From assembly GCA_009663005.1 (NCBI GenBank), contig CM018909.1, positions 748,678 through 758,677 of the forward strand: 10,000 bases of DNA, read 5' to 3'. The notes under the pieces were generated by a model that saw only the letters and a list, made by a program, of their open reading frames with translations, was not told where the DNA came from and did not search any database. The DNA is from Actinidia chinensis (Eukaryota; Streptophyta; Magnoliopsida; Ericales; Actinidiaceae). Position numbers and translations under genes: made by a program. This document shows positions 1-8,008 of the stretch, piece after piece. Within the stretch, counting starts at the first letter, position 1. Every line of letters starts with the position of its first letter.

Positions 1-159
1 TGCCAAATTTCAAATCTCGGAGGATAGAGCTCGGTACTTGCTTTGAGTTCGGCTAGCCCCTTCCATATTGTATTTTGTTTGGGTAGTTTAAGAACTTTAC
101 AATTAAGAATTTAAACAAGTAAGTTGATATATATTTCAGATCGGTTGAAGAATTATATT

Positions 160-998
160 TCAGTGGTAGTACTTTTTCAAGTTGTTGAAATTCCAAGGCC
201 TCGAGGACTATTTTCCCTCGAAATCTTAGAGGTAGTAAGTACTTTTGTCGGCGAGTTTAAGTATCTTGTAGGGTTCCCAATTTGGGCTGAGCTTCTTGTT
301 CGTCAGGTCTTTGGTGTTTCCAACAACTTTCCTAAAAAAGAGATCTCCAACTAAAAATTCTCTATGTTGGACCTTCTGGTTGTAAGTCTTGGCTAATTGC
401 TTCTGATAGTCAGCCATTCGTATTAGTGCATTTTCTCTTATTTCTTTGGCAAGGTCAAGCTCTGAGCTAAGACATCCTTGTTGTGACCTACGTCATACAC
501 CTCGGTCCGTATTAAGGGGAGACTGACCTCTAATGAGATTATGGCTTCAAATTCGAAAGTCAATGAATAAGATGTTTAGTTCGCTGCTTTCCGCGATGTG
601 GTCCGACAGGCCCACAAAATGTTTGGCAGTTCCTCGACCCATTTACTTTTGGCTTTCTTGAGCCTTTTTTTGATTCCATTCATGATTGTTTTGTTGGTGG
701 CCTCGACTTGCTCATTGCACTATGGGTAGCTCAACATTGAGATGTAAAATTTAATCTTCAGCTGATCCAACAAGTCTTTAACTTTTTACCCGACGAACTA
801 GGATCTGTTGTTGGATATGAAAACCTTGGGGATGCTGAACCTGGACAAAATATTTCTGTGGATAAATCTGATCACGTCCATCTCCCTAATTTGGGCCAAA
901 GTTGCACTTTCACCCATTTTTGTTAAGTTGTCTATGGCAGCAAATAAAAACTCTTATTCCGCATGAGCACGGGTAGGCCTCACCATGATGTTCATCCT
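160..998 (-). pseudogene. Integrase catalytic core and C-terminal end, copy A
   Basis: This is the DDE core of the retrotransposon integrase, which joins the cDNA to host DNA. The core reads in one frame from about 998 to about 480, with recognisable blocks such as FIHRNILSRF, ILWACRTTSRK and VEATNKTIMNG. The end switches to another frame, MADYQKQLAKTYNQKVQH at 417-360, and runs past two stops to NLKKYYH and a TGA at 160-162, a usual gypsy pol ending. The first catalytic Asp position (990-992) is Asn, the second (810-812, normally DNG) is Asn in NNR, and the Glu (702-704) is kept. Stops include TAG at 798-800 and TAA at 786-788. With two of three metal ligands gone and frame breaks present, it is inactive. 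Confidence 0.88.
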
Positions 999-1364
999 CT
1001 ATTGGGCAAAGGGCCATGGACTAGTGAAAGGGGTCAAGTCCCTTGTTGGCTGATGAATTAGGGGGGAAAATAGCTGACACTTAGTGCATTTGTGGACATA
1101 CAATTGTGCATCTTTTTGCGTATAAAGCCACCAATATCCTTGAGTCAAGGCTCGGTGAGCTAATAATCTTCCTCCGGAGTGTAGCCCACAAATTCCTTTA
1201 TAGATCTCAAAAAGTAAATCTTCAACTAAGTTCAAGTGGATGCACAATAGGTATAGTCCTAGATAGGATATTCTGTACAAGTCCCTGATGGGGGAATTCC
1301 AGACCTGTGTTGCCTTTATCCGGAGTTTGTGCGCCTCCCTTTTGTCCTTTCGATAGTTTTTCAT
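999..1364 (-). pseudogene. Integrase N-terminal HHCC zinc-binding region, copy A
   Basis: A 121-residue open stretch carries the integrase zinc-binding domain, which helps integrase multimerise and bind the LTR ends. In order it shows GICGLHSGGRLLAH, then YWWLYTQKDAQ, then the CTKC pair, then the conserved TPFTSPWPFAQ that leads into the core. The second His (in LHSGG) and both Cys are present, but the first zinc His, expected in a motif like HEGxCGxH, is Tyr here (IYKGICG). The stretch ends at a TAG (999-1001) where related integrases have Trp before the core, and the core continues in the same frame below. It is a fragment of a pol polyprotein and not a free-standing gene. Confidence 0.87.
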
Positions 1365-1434
1365 GTCGTAAAAAATTCACAATTGGGTCCATCCAGCTCA
1401 GCCCGAGCTCTATGTTGACTAGGATGGATTCCTG

Positions 1435-1875
1435 CTATATTTCGTGACTTGGGAATGAGATCAGGTCAACTACGATGGTTCGTCCTATCTCTTCTTCAAA
1501 AACTGATGCCAAGCCCACTAGTGCATCTACGTGTGAATTCAAGTCCCTCCCCACTTGTTCGATCCTTACTGCTCTAAATTTAGTGAGGAGACTCTTTGCC
1601 ACTACTAGATACTTAGCCATCTTGGTCCCCCGAGCTTCGAATTTTCTTGTGACTTGGTTGACTATCAGTTTTGAATCATTAAATATGTGGAGCTTGGAAA
1701 TCTTTAGTTTGTCGGCAAACTGTAGTCCTACAATGAAGGATTTGTATTTAGCTTCGTTGATTTGTGGCAAGGAAGTTTAGTCTGAGGCAGTGCTCAAAAA
1801 TCGCCCCCTCTAGGCTTTTTTAGACTATTCTTGCCCCTGCCCCCAGGTTTTCTTCACTATGTCAACGAACATTTT
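1435..1875 (-). pseudogene. Archaeal-type RNase H domain (second RNase H), copy A
   Basis: This is the additional RNase H that Tat elements carry between the gypsy RNase H and integrase; it degrades RNA in RNA-DNA hybrids during reverse transcription. Residues typical of the active site can be placed in one frame: Asp in KMFVD (1861-1863), Glu in the NEAKY motif (1753-1755), Asp in FNDSKLIVNQV (1675-1677) and Asp in HVDALVGLAS (1525-1527). All four acidic positions are kept, and the 1435-1770 part is open for 111 codons. The stretch between the first Asp and 1770 contains several stops, so the domain is broken even though its motifs are the best preserved in this copy. The assignment rests on motif order and spacing. 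Confidence 0.85.
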
Positions 1876-2168
1876 CCACACCGACTAAGAATTGACCTGA
1901 GGTGGTTGTAAGATAACCTCTAGAACCTTAGTGATTTCTTCGGTGTTAGCCACTTCCTCAATTGTGAATGGTTCCTTGATGGATTCATAGTTCTCCTATG
2001 TTGCTGCTGACTAAGTTTCGGTTGACTTTGTCCTTGAGCTCTTTTCTTTCTTGTCTACAGACGCAAGGCTCCTTTGCTCTGGACTCACAAGCTTGGGAAG
2101 AAATTTAGCAACAAAGTCGGCAAGGACTTGTCCTTTAATTGCTGCCTTGGCATAAATTTTATGTTAGA
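1876..2168 (-). pseudogene. Linker between the two RNase H domains, copy A
   Basis: This joins the gypsy RNase H to the archaeal-type RNase H. One minus-strand frame reads AIKGQVLADFVAKF around 2100-2141, a block that normally follows the gypsy RNase H in Tat-type pol proteins. It continues as a charged, weakly conserved stretch with one or two stops into the second RNase H. A separate function is not evident. Confidence 0.6.
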
Positions 2169-2467
2169 TTAGCCGAGCTCAACAGCCCATTTAGAGAGTT
2201 GGTCAAATAGGTCTACTTTTGATAAAATGTTTTTCAATGGAAACTCAGTGTATATTGTGATGAGATGCACTTGAAAATAGTGGATGAGTTTCCGTGAGGT
2301 CACAACCAAAGCCAAAATAAGCTTTTCCAATAGCACGTACTTTGTTTGAAAATCCATAAATGTTTTGCTAACAAAGTAGATTGGGTATTGTTCTCCATCA
2401 ACCTTTCTTAGCAGCACTGAGCTAACTACGTGTTTAGAGATAACGAGGTAAACTAGAGCAACTCTCC
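2169..2467 (-). pseudogene. Gypsy-type RNase H (C-terminal domain of reverse transcriptase), copy A
   Basis: An 82-codon open stretch, extendable to about 2467 in the same frame, matches the RNase H that follows gypsy reverse transcriptase. Visible blocks are VSSVLLRKVDGEQ, PIYFVSKTF, YVLLEKLILALVVTSRKL, HYFQVH and LSKWAVELG. The position where relatives have the first catalytic Asp (an SDH-like motif) reads SKH, with Lys at 2433-2435, so this active site appears lost. Upstream, the joint to reverse transcriptase near 2470-2548 crosses a frame change. The stop at 2169-2171 falls directly after the WAVELG block. This is a fragment of a pol gene with no start codon of its own. Confidence 0.85.
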
Positions 2468-2547
2468 CTCATCCGGGGTGAAAGCAGCGGTGGTTCTATA
2501 AGATATTTCTTGAATTTTTGGAGTGCGAGCTTGCACTCCTCTTCCCA

Positions 2548-3462
2548 TCAAAATTTTTGATTTTTGCAAAAGAGTTGAAAAAATGGACGACATTTGTGTA
2601 AGGACTTACTAACGAATCGGTTAAGTGTCGTTGCCATCCCCGTCAACTTCTGGACCTCCTTCGCATTCCTTGGACTGACCTGGTTGTTGATTGCTGAGAT
2701 TTGTTCTGGGTTTGCCTCTATCCCTTGTCTTGTGACCAAGTGTCCAAGGAACTTTCCCGAGCTCACCCTAAATGTGCACTTTGCTGAGTTTATGTTTTCT
2801 GAGTATGGCGAAAACCCAAGTCCCTTACATGGTCCGATTCTTTTATGCTTTTTACTACCATATCATCGATGTAAGCATCCATGGTTTTACCCATGATTGG
2901 TTCTAACATCTTGGTAATCATCCATTGATAGAGGCCCCTGCGGTTTTTAGCCCAAAGCGCATGACTTTATAACAGAACACGCCACGAGGTTGATAAAGGC
3001 AGCCTTCTCCTGATTTGGCCTCGTGCATTGCTATCTGGTGATAACCTCGGTAAACATCCAAGAAGCTCATCCATGCGTGGCTTGAGGTAGAGTCCATCGG
3101 CTGGTCAATCATTGGCAAGGGAAAGCAATCCTTTAAACAAGCTCGGTTGAGGCTTGTTAAATCGATGCAAACTCTCCACTTTCCAATTTTCTTCTTTACC
3201 AAGACTGTGTTGGATAACAAGCTCGGGTAAAGAATTTTTGTTATAGCCCTCACTTCTTTCAGCTTTTTGACCTCTTTTATCACTAAATCAACGTGCTTGG
3301 GCACCGACCTTCTTCCTCTTTGTTTGACTGGTCGGGCATCCGGTAGAATGTTAAGCTCGTTTTTGATAAAGTTTGGGTCTACCCCAGGCATCTCATATGG
3401 TGTCCATGCAAAGACCTCGATATTTGCTTTTAGAGACTGGATGAGCTCGGTTCTCTCCCTTT
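2548..3462 (-). pseudogene. Reverse transcriptase, copy A, frameshifted
   Basis: RNA-dependent DNA polymerase of the element. The N-terminal half is open from about 3462 to 2918 and includes the conserved MPGVDPNFI entry, KKKIGKWRVCIDLTSLNRAC, PLPMIDQ, and FLDVYRGYHQIAM with the first catalytic Asp at 3056-3058. Near 2920, inside the region that normally reads GATYQ, the frame slips by one base. The catalytic YIDDMVVKS block follows in the next frame (YIDDM at 2859-2873). A third frame from 2766 to 2548 carries the connection region SSGKFLGHLVTRQGIEANPEQI and LTGMATTLNRFVSKS. All catalytic Asp residues are present but sit in different frames, so it cannot be made as one protein. Confidence 0.92.
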
Positions 3463-3465
3463 ATT

Positions 3466-3956
3466 CTAGGTTTGCACCAGTGAGGAAGAAACGACCCGAG
3501 CTTGGTGCAATTTCAAAGCTACTTCTTTCATCCTATGTAACCAATCTCTGCCAACGATCGCGTTATACGGAGATGGTATATCAACAATGGCAAACTCTGT
3601 CATTAACTCTTGGGAACCAGCTCGTACTTTGAAAGTTATGGTCCCCAAGGGCCAATGAGACTAAGCATTAAAACCAACCAAAGAAGCTAAGCAGGTTTTA
3701 AATCTAATTCAAATAACTTTAATTACTTAAACAAATCATAGTACATCACCTCGACCGAGCTTCCCATGTCCATTAAGATCCGCCTAATGTCATAGTTGTT
3801 CATTCTAAGCTGGACTACCAAGGGGTTGGAATGGGGATATTGTACCCTTTCTAGGTAAGCCTTGGTGAATGTAATGCTTCCTGGTTCATATGACACCTGC
3901 TTCGGCTTCTTATTCGGTGATTGGACCGAGAAGGCCTTGTGCATTTGCCTTATCAT
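3466..3956 (-). pseudogene. Retropepsin-like aspartic protease, copy A
   Basis: The element's protease cleaves its polyprotein. The N-terminal part (3956-3723) contains [19 protein letters not shown] and then [18 protein letters not shown]; the active-site Asp of the D-x-G-S-S motif is at 3768-3770. It ends at a TAA at 3723-3725. The C-terminal part (3648-3466) continues in another frame with ELMTEFAIVDIPSPYNAIVGRDWLHRMK, split here as TEFAIVDIPSPYN and AIVGRDWLHRM, the usual second half of this family's protease. About 75 bases between the two are out of frame. The gag-to-protease linker runs in the same frame as the N-terminal part, separated only by a stop at 3957-3959. Confidence 0.85.
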
Positions 3957-4725
3957 TCAGATCTCTCCTTTAATCCTATTTTCAAGATCTAGGTGATTTG
4001 GGCCCCCGATCATGTGAATAGTGCCCAAGGGTAGATTATCATCTTCGTTCATGACTTTGTCCTGCTCGTCCTCGCCTCGGTCGAACATTGGATTTGGTCT
4101 GAGCTCGGCCTTTTCCACTTGAGTCTTATTTTTGTCAAGGAACTTTTTCAAGGGTTTGTCTCGGACTAGTTGGTCCAGGAAAACCTTTAAAGCTCGGCAA
4201 TCTTCTGTTTTGTGTCCCTTCTCGTCACGATAGGAACACTTCCAATGCTAGTTGCATCTCTTGGGATCACATCCCATTTGTTCGGGCTTTTTGAAGTATG
4301 GCTTGTCTCGGATCCAGGGCAAGGAGTTTATAGATTGGCTCCTTAGAAACCACATTGATACCCGGCTCACCCGGCTCTCATAGTCAACCGGGCTCTCCAT
4401 TTTGCTTCTTGAACGGGACCTCTCCTCGGGCAGTTGTCCCTATAGCCTTCTTTGCCTACTTGACATCATCTTCAAATCGGGTGAGCATCTTGACCCGAGA
4501 CATGAGGTCGTCCATCAGAAGGTTGAACATCAGATTCTGATGTAGTTTTTAGATTGATTCATTTTTGCCTTTCCTTAGTGTCAAAAAGAGAACCTAAGCC
4601 TTTTGGTGCCTTTGTGTTAATCACAAACCAAGCTACGAATAACTCGGTTAACTGGTGAAAGTTTTCGATTGACTGTGCATGTAGTTTGTCAAACCACTTT
4701 AATTCGAGATCCCCCAATAAAGGGC
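3957..4725 (-). pseudogene. Gag (capsid fragment and zinc knuckle), copy A
   Basis: Gag forms the virus-like particle and packages the RNA. The capsid piece near 4720-4600 reads ELKWFDKLHAQSIENFHQL and FVAWFVINTKAPKG, the retrotransposon gag domain. After about 4560 an internal piece seems missing compared with copy B, and the text resumes near 4520 with DDLMSRVKMLTRFEDDVKQ-like sequence (with a stop for the Q). The nucleocapsid knuckle at 4197-4256 reads KCSYRDEKGHKTEDC: both Cys and the later His remain, but the first His of the expected C-x2-H pattern is Arg. An in-frame TAG sits just before it at 4248-4250. The acidic tail, DNLPLGTIHMIGGPNH, leads towards protease. The N-terminal gag is absent. 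Confidence 0.82.
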
Positions 4726-5180
4726 CACTCCAATCAATGGTCAGGTTAGTTGCTCGTCGATGATTGAGATGACAACTAAGCTGCTACCATCCGATGATTG
4801 GAAGCTAGTTGGCAGATTTGTAACAAGTTATGGTGGCCAATAACCTTGATACCACCAATTACAAAAGAACCTTCCGAGGTGCGGTCTACCCAGTGCACAA
4901 ACGTACCTCGGGGAGACCCTAAAAGAAAACAAGTAGCACCTAATAACACTAAGGCTGAGAGCCAACGTGATAGTAGGGCAATTGTCTCAGGTAAGCGAAG
5001 GGTGCTGCCTGGACAGTCCCTTCCAGCGTAGATCTTCTTGAATCCGTCAATGCCAAACACAAAGTATGACTTGTAGGCTAAGTTGTGTTGCAAAACACCT
5101 TTGGCCGCAAAAGCCATATCCTCGGCTAAATCTCACACCAAGACTGCCAAATCTGAGATACCATCAAAGTTCCAAAGGTA
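4726..5180 (+). other. Junction region, possible 5' leader and gag N-terminus of copy B
   Basis: Homology to copy A gag stops near 4725 and clear gag of copy B starts near 5181. One plus frame is open from 4798 to a TAG at 5029-5031, then continues in the same frame past a second TAG at 5074-5076 into the FTLEIKGMAP block of copy B gag. It is rich in Lys, Arg, Ser and Thr, as gag N-termini often are. That makes a gag N-terminus plausible but not shown. A minus-strand frame is also open here for 113 codons (4776-5117), but it matches nothing I recognise and lies opposite the better candidate. A weak primer-binding-site-like motif lies at 4809-4826. I see no LTR. Confidence 0.4.
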
Positions 5181-6166
5181 CCAAACCCTATTCACACTCG
5201 AGATTAAGGGAATGGCTCCTCTAAAAAGTTCAGCCCACTAAAGTTCAACCTATACGATGGGAAGTTAGATTCGAGGTTCCACATCAGCCATGTAAGGCAA
5301 ATGATGGCACTTTGGAAACTCTTTGACACACTTATGTGCAGAGTGTTCCCAACAAGATTAGATGACCTTGGGCTGAAGTGGGTTGACAAACTTCCTGTCG
5401 AGTATATAGAGAGCTTCTACCAACTCTCCGAGTCATTCGTGGCTCAGTTTGTTATCAACACAAAGGCACCCAAGGGTGTCAGCTCTCTCTTGACACTCCA
5501 AAAAGGAAAAAATGAGACCCTATGTAATTATAGCAAGTGGTATTGAGAGCTTTATAATGAAATTGAGGAGTGCGTAGAGAAGCTCAATGTGGTGAGCTAC
5601 AAGCTTGGACTGCCCCCATGTGAAAAATTGTAGGAAGACTTGACACTCAATCCCCAATTGATCTTTATGACCTTATGTCTAGATTGGAAATGTTTGCTTG
5701 ATTGGAGGATGTTGACAGGCAAGCAGAACGAGCTACAGGGTCTTTTCCCAAGGGAAATGGCAAGTTAAAGCACCGGGAAAGTACAGGAACCGTGAAGATC
5801 GGTTGAGGCAAGGCATTAACATCGTCTTTAAAGAGCCAATACATAAGTTCCTCACCTAAATCCGAGACAAGCTGTATTATCAAAAGCCTACTCCCTGGGA
5901 GAAGATCCCATAAAGCGCAATTAGAGGTGGAAATGTGCCTTTCACGAGGAGAAAGGACACCGAACCGAGAATTGCTGAGCCCTTAAGACTTTTCTTGATC
6001 AACTCGTTCAGGCTGGACACCTGAAGGAATATGTTGATCATGAAAAGACTATGGCAGAAGAAATTGAAGTAAGACCAAATCTAAGGTTTGACCGATGTAA
6101 TGATGAAGATAACAATGCCTTGGAGAAAGACCTACCTCTAGGTACTATTCACATAATAGGGGGCCC
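5181..6166 (+). pseudogene. Gag (capsid domain and zinc knuckle), copy B
   Basis: The capsid and nucleocapsid gene of copy B. It starts with FTLEIKGMAPL at 5191, shifts frame near 5230, then reads KFNLYDGKLDS and VRQMMALWKLFDTLMCRVFP, followed by LGLKWVDKLPVEYIESFYQL and FVAQFVINTKAPKGV. The longest open piece is 5301-5546. After a TGA at 5544 further fragments can be followed (DLMSRLEMFA, then a block near 5860 matching copy A's DPRQAILQKA). The zinc knuckle at 5934-5975 reads CAFHEEKGHRTENC with every Cys and His ligand intact, unlike copy A. It is flanked by a TAG at 5922-5924 and a TGA at 5976-5978, then FLDQLVQAGHLKEYVD and a linker. It is truncated into the integrase fusion. Confidence 0.83.
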
Positions 6167-6830
6167 AAGTCCATGACCCTTTGCTCAATGGGAAATAGAG
6201 ATTGTGAATGTCTTGCCCCGAGCTGTGGGGAACAAGAAGTTTTTATAGGCAGACATAAATTATTTTACCAAGTAGGTGAAAGCCAATCCGTTGGCCCAAA
6301 TTAGAGAAACAAATGTAATCAGATTCATTCACAGAAACATCCTTTCCAGGTTTGGCATCCCTAGAGCTTTTGTTTCAGACAATGGAACTCAGCTCACGGG
6401 CTAGAAGGTCAAAAAGGTATTTGACGATCTCAAACCAGAATCTTACAACAACGTTGAGCTTCTCTCAGTGCAATGGGCAAGCCGAAGCAGCCAACAAGAC
6501 CATCATGAATGGGATCAATAAGTGGCCTGAAACAAGCCAAAGGCAAGTGGATCGATGACCTACCAAATATTTTGTGGGCCTGTCGGACCACATCACGAAA
6601 AACAATGAACGAAACTCCTTATTCTTTGGCTTTCAATTTCAAAGTTGTAATCCTGCTAAAGATCGGTTTACCCACAATATGAGCCGAGGCTTACAATGAA
6701 ACCAATAACTCTGAAGTCCTAGCTCGGGATGTTGACCTTACCAACAAACAAAAAGAAAATGCACTAGTATGGATGGCTAACTATCAAAAGTAACTAGCAA
6801 AATCGTACAACCAAAAAGTCAAGCATAGAA
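6167..6830 (+). pseudogene. Integrase core, copy B, truncated at both ends
   Basis: Integrase core of copy B without its zinc finger. It begins at PFAQW (6177-6191), the block just before the core, then VNVLPRAVGNKKFL, FIHRNILSRFGIPRAFVSDNGTQL, KKVFDDLK, and after a frame change near 6450 SQCNGQAEAANKTIMNG. The first catalytic position is Glu in place of Asp (6198-6200). The second Asp (DNG, 6378-6380) and the Glu (6484-6486) are kept. Stops include TAG at 6246-6248 and 6402-6404. A conserved stretch matching copy A's ILWACRTTSRK follows near 6570, and a match to its NYQKQLAK end block, containing a TAA, lies near 6780-6830. The remaining C-terminus seen in copy A is missing. Confidence 0.85.
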
Positions 6831-7998
6831 CTTGACCAAGTCTGTCAGCCTGTGCGGGATGACATGATGGTATATTGGCACATAATTATATAACGTTGGC
6901 TAATTTTCAAGTCCATTGTAGTTGTTTAACCACTTTAATAGTCAACAATGTACTGATTAGACTTCTCTCTCTCCAATTTTTCTACTGATCCTAAAACAGT
7001 CAATGAGATGAAAGCGTTAGATCACGAGTATATGAAGTACAAGTGCTATAAATCAACATAACCGAGGTATAAAGATCAACAACATATAAGACCAAATACT
7101 TACTAGCTGGGATATACTCATTATAGCAAGAAAAGGACTAGAGGCTATTATCTCCAACTCAAAACTCTCAATTCCCCGAGACCCAAACGAACTCGTTTAA
7201 ATACATATCTTTGTTTGGGGCATCTGTTACTAGCCTCGTTTGGGGCTTGGTGGGTTTTTTTTTGAGTCAGAGATATTGGTTGCTAGTGTACATTCGGGCC
7301 TATAGGTCTCTCACCGGGCGCACTATGAAGTATAAATGTAGTAGATCTGAGGCATCGAATGGCACCTTCTCCTATGCATCAATGTGTCCACCGTGAGCAC
7401 AATCTAGACAAAATTAATGGACACTTGCATGAAGGTGAGTTGGCAATGAGCCATAACTTCTTTCAGCAAAAGACTGATAAGGAATCTGAGGCCCGTTTGG
7501 TGAATCAACCAAATGCGAACAAGGATGCCCTTCTCCCTCTACGGTGTTGGCTTCCTCCCTAGGCTCTAACCTCTTTATCATCGCAACTTCATTTGAATGT
7601 TATGGTTCTCTCTACTTTTCATTGTCAATGTTGTCTGCACTAATAAGTGAGCTTTGGTTTCACTCCATGTTCTAAAATATAAACAACACAATACGAACGC
7701 TCCACTAAGTAGATGAACGGGCATTGAGCGCGAGATTAGCTGATCTCCTGAGCCCGAGCTCTGACCCACTAGATTACACATTTGGGAAGAGTTAGCCGAG
7801 CTCCCCACGAGCTCTAAACTCTACCAACGAGGTACATCTATATTTCAACAAGGGACTTCTCAAGTCCTCCTACCACCTTGAAATCATCTCGGCAGTAGAA
7901 GGACTAGAGGAGGCAAACTCCTAACCATAATGTGGATATTTTTTAAAAGTTTTTCTACAAGTCATCAGAAATTACAGGGGCAGTTTTGTTCTTGAGAG
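6831..7998. other. Non-coding stretch after the copy B breakpoint, no gene seen
   Basis: About 1.2 kb with only short open frames (for example 7211-7396, 7359-7562 and 7578-7808) that match nothing I know. It holds scattered CCGAGCTC, CTCGG and GAGCTC words, especially at 7740-7910, that are also frequent inside copies A and B. This suggests that part of it is retrotransposon 3' untranslated sequence or LTR of the same family. A near-repeat of GTTTGGGGC occurs around 7213 and 7239, and an AAATACATAT stretch near 7199 is weakly TATA-like. The assignment is an inference. Confidence 0.35.
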
Positions 7999-8008
7999 CT
8001 AGGGGACT
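7999..8008 (+). other. Possible polypurine tract of a plus-strand element
   Basis: The sequence CTAGGGGACT resembles the CTGGGGGACT-like purine tract that precedes the 3' LTR in many plant gypsy elements of this type. It lies downstream of copy B on the same strand, where a 3' end would be expected. The sequence after it (TAATC) does not start with the usual TG, so the LTR start is not confirmed. Confidence 0.25.

Larger units (their letters stand above)
160..4725 (-). mobile_element. Degenerate Ty3/gypsy LTR retrotransposon, Tat lineage (copy A)
   Basis: On the minus strand, from high to low coordinates, this stretch holds gag with a zinc knuckle, protease, reverse transcriptase, gypsy RNase H, a linker, a second RNase H and integrase. 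That is the Ty3/gypsy order, and the extra archaeal-type RNase H before integrase is the known hallmark of the plant Tat lineage. The reading frame changes many times and there are numerous in-frame stops, so no polyprotein can be made. The gag is truncated at its 5' side near 4725 and also lacks an internal piece. No LTR is seen: the pol end lies only 160 bases from the left edge, so the 3' LTR may lie outside, while the 5' LTR side meets the oppositely oriented copy B. Family assignment is firm; the outer limits are approximate. Confidence 0.9.
160..6830. repeat. Large imperfect inverted arrangement formed by copies A and B
   Basis: Copy A on the minus strand and copy B on the plus strand share gag (about 3960-4720 against 5370-6166) and integrase (about 360-1023 against 6167-6830). 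They therefore form two nested pairs of inverted, diverged arms around a centre near 4800-5200. By eye, short aligned stretches match at roughly 70-80 percent with small gaps. The arms are too diverged to call a recent inverted duplication. Confidence 0.7.
4800..6830 (+). mobile_element. Internally deleted Tat-lineage Ty3/gypsy remnant (copy B)
   Basis: A second copy of the same family lies on the plus strand, head to head with copy A. It holds gag and its zinc knuckle, then passes directly into integrase with no protease, reverse transcriptase or RNase H. The joint is at 6161-6172, where the gag-protease linker block LPLGTIHIIGGP meets the segment ahead of the integrase core. The same two points in copy A are about 3.0 kb apart. 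Resemblance to copy A breaks off near 6830, before the integrase C-terminal end. The left limit is uncertain, and no LTR or target site duplication could be recognised. Confidence 0.82.

Noticed and set aside
124..354. Plus-strand open frame of 76 codons
   Set aside because: It lies opposite the integrase C-terminal end of copy A, whose minus-strand reading has recognisable pol motifs.
3267..3632. Plus-strand open frame of 121 codons
   Set aside because: It is antisense to reverse transcriptase and the end of protease; the minus strand explains the sequence.
4838..4856. TGGTATCA on the minus strand as a tRNA-Met primer binding site for copy A
   Set aside because: Only the first eight bases fit the usual TGGTATCAGAGC, no LTR end precedes it, and copy A gag homology does not reach this far.
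4776..5117. Minus-strand open frame of 113 codons in the junction region
   Set aside because: It shows no known motif, and the plus frame there connects in frame with the FTLEIKGMAP block of copy B gag, which is the better reading.
7211..7562. Overlapping plus-strand open frames of 61 and 67 codons
   Set aside because: Short, no recognisable motif, no coding signal beyond chance.
7578..7808. Minus-strand open frame of 76 codons
   Set aside because: No known domain; it overlaps sequence with transposon-like words and is best left as non-coding.
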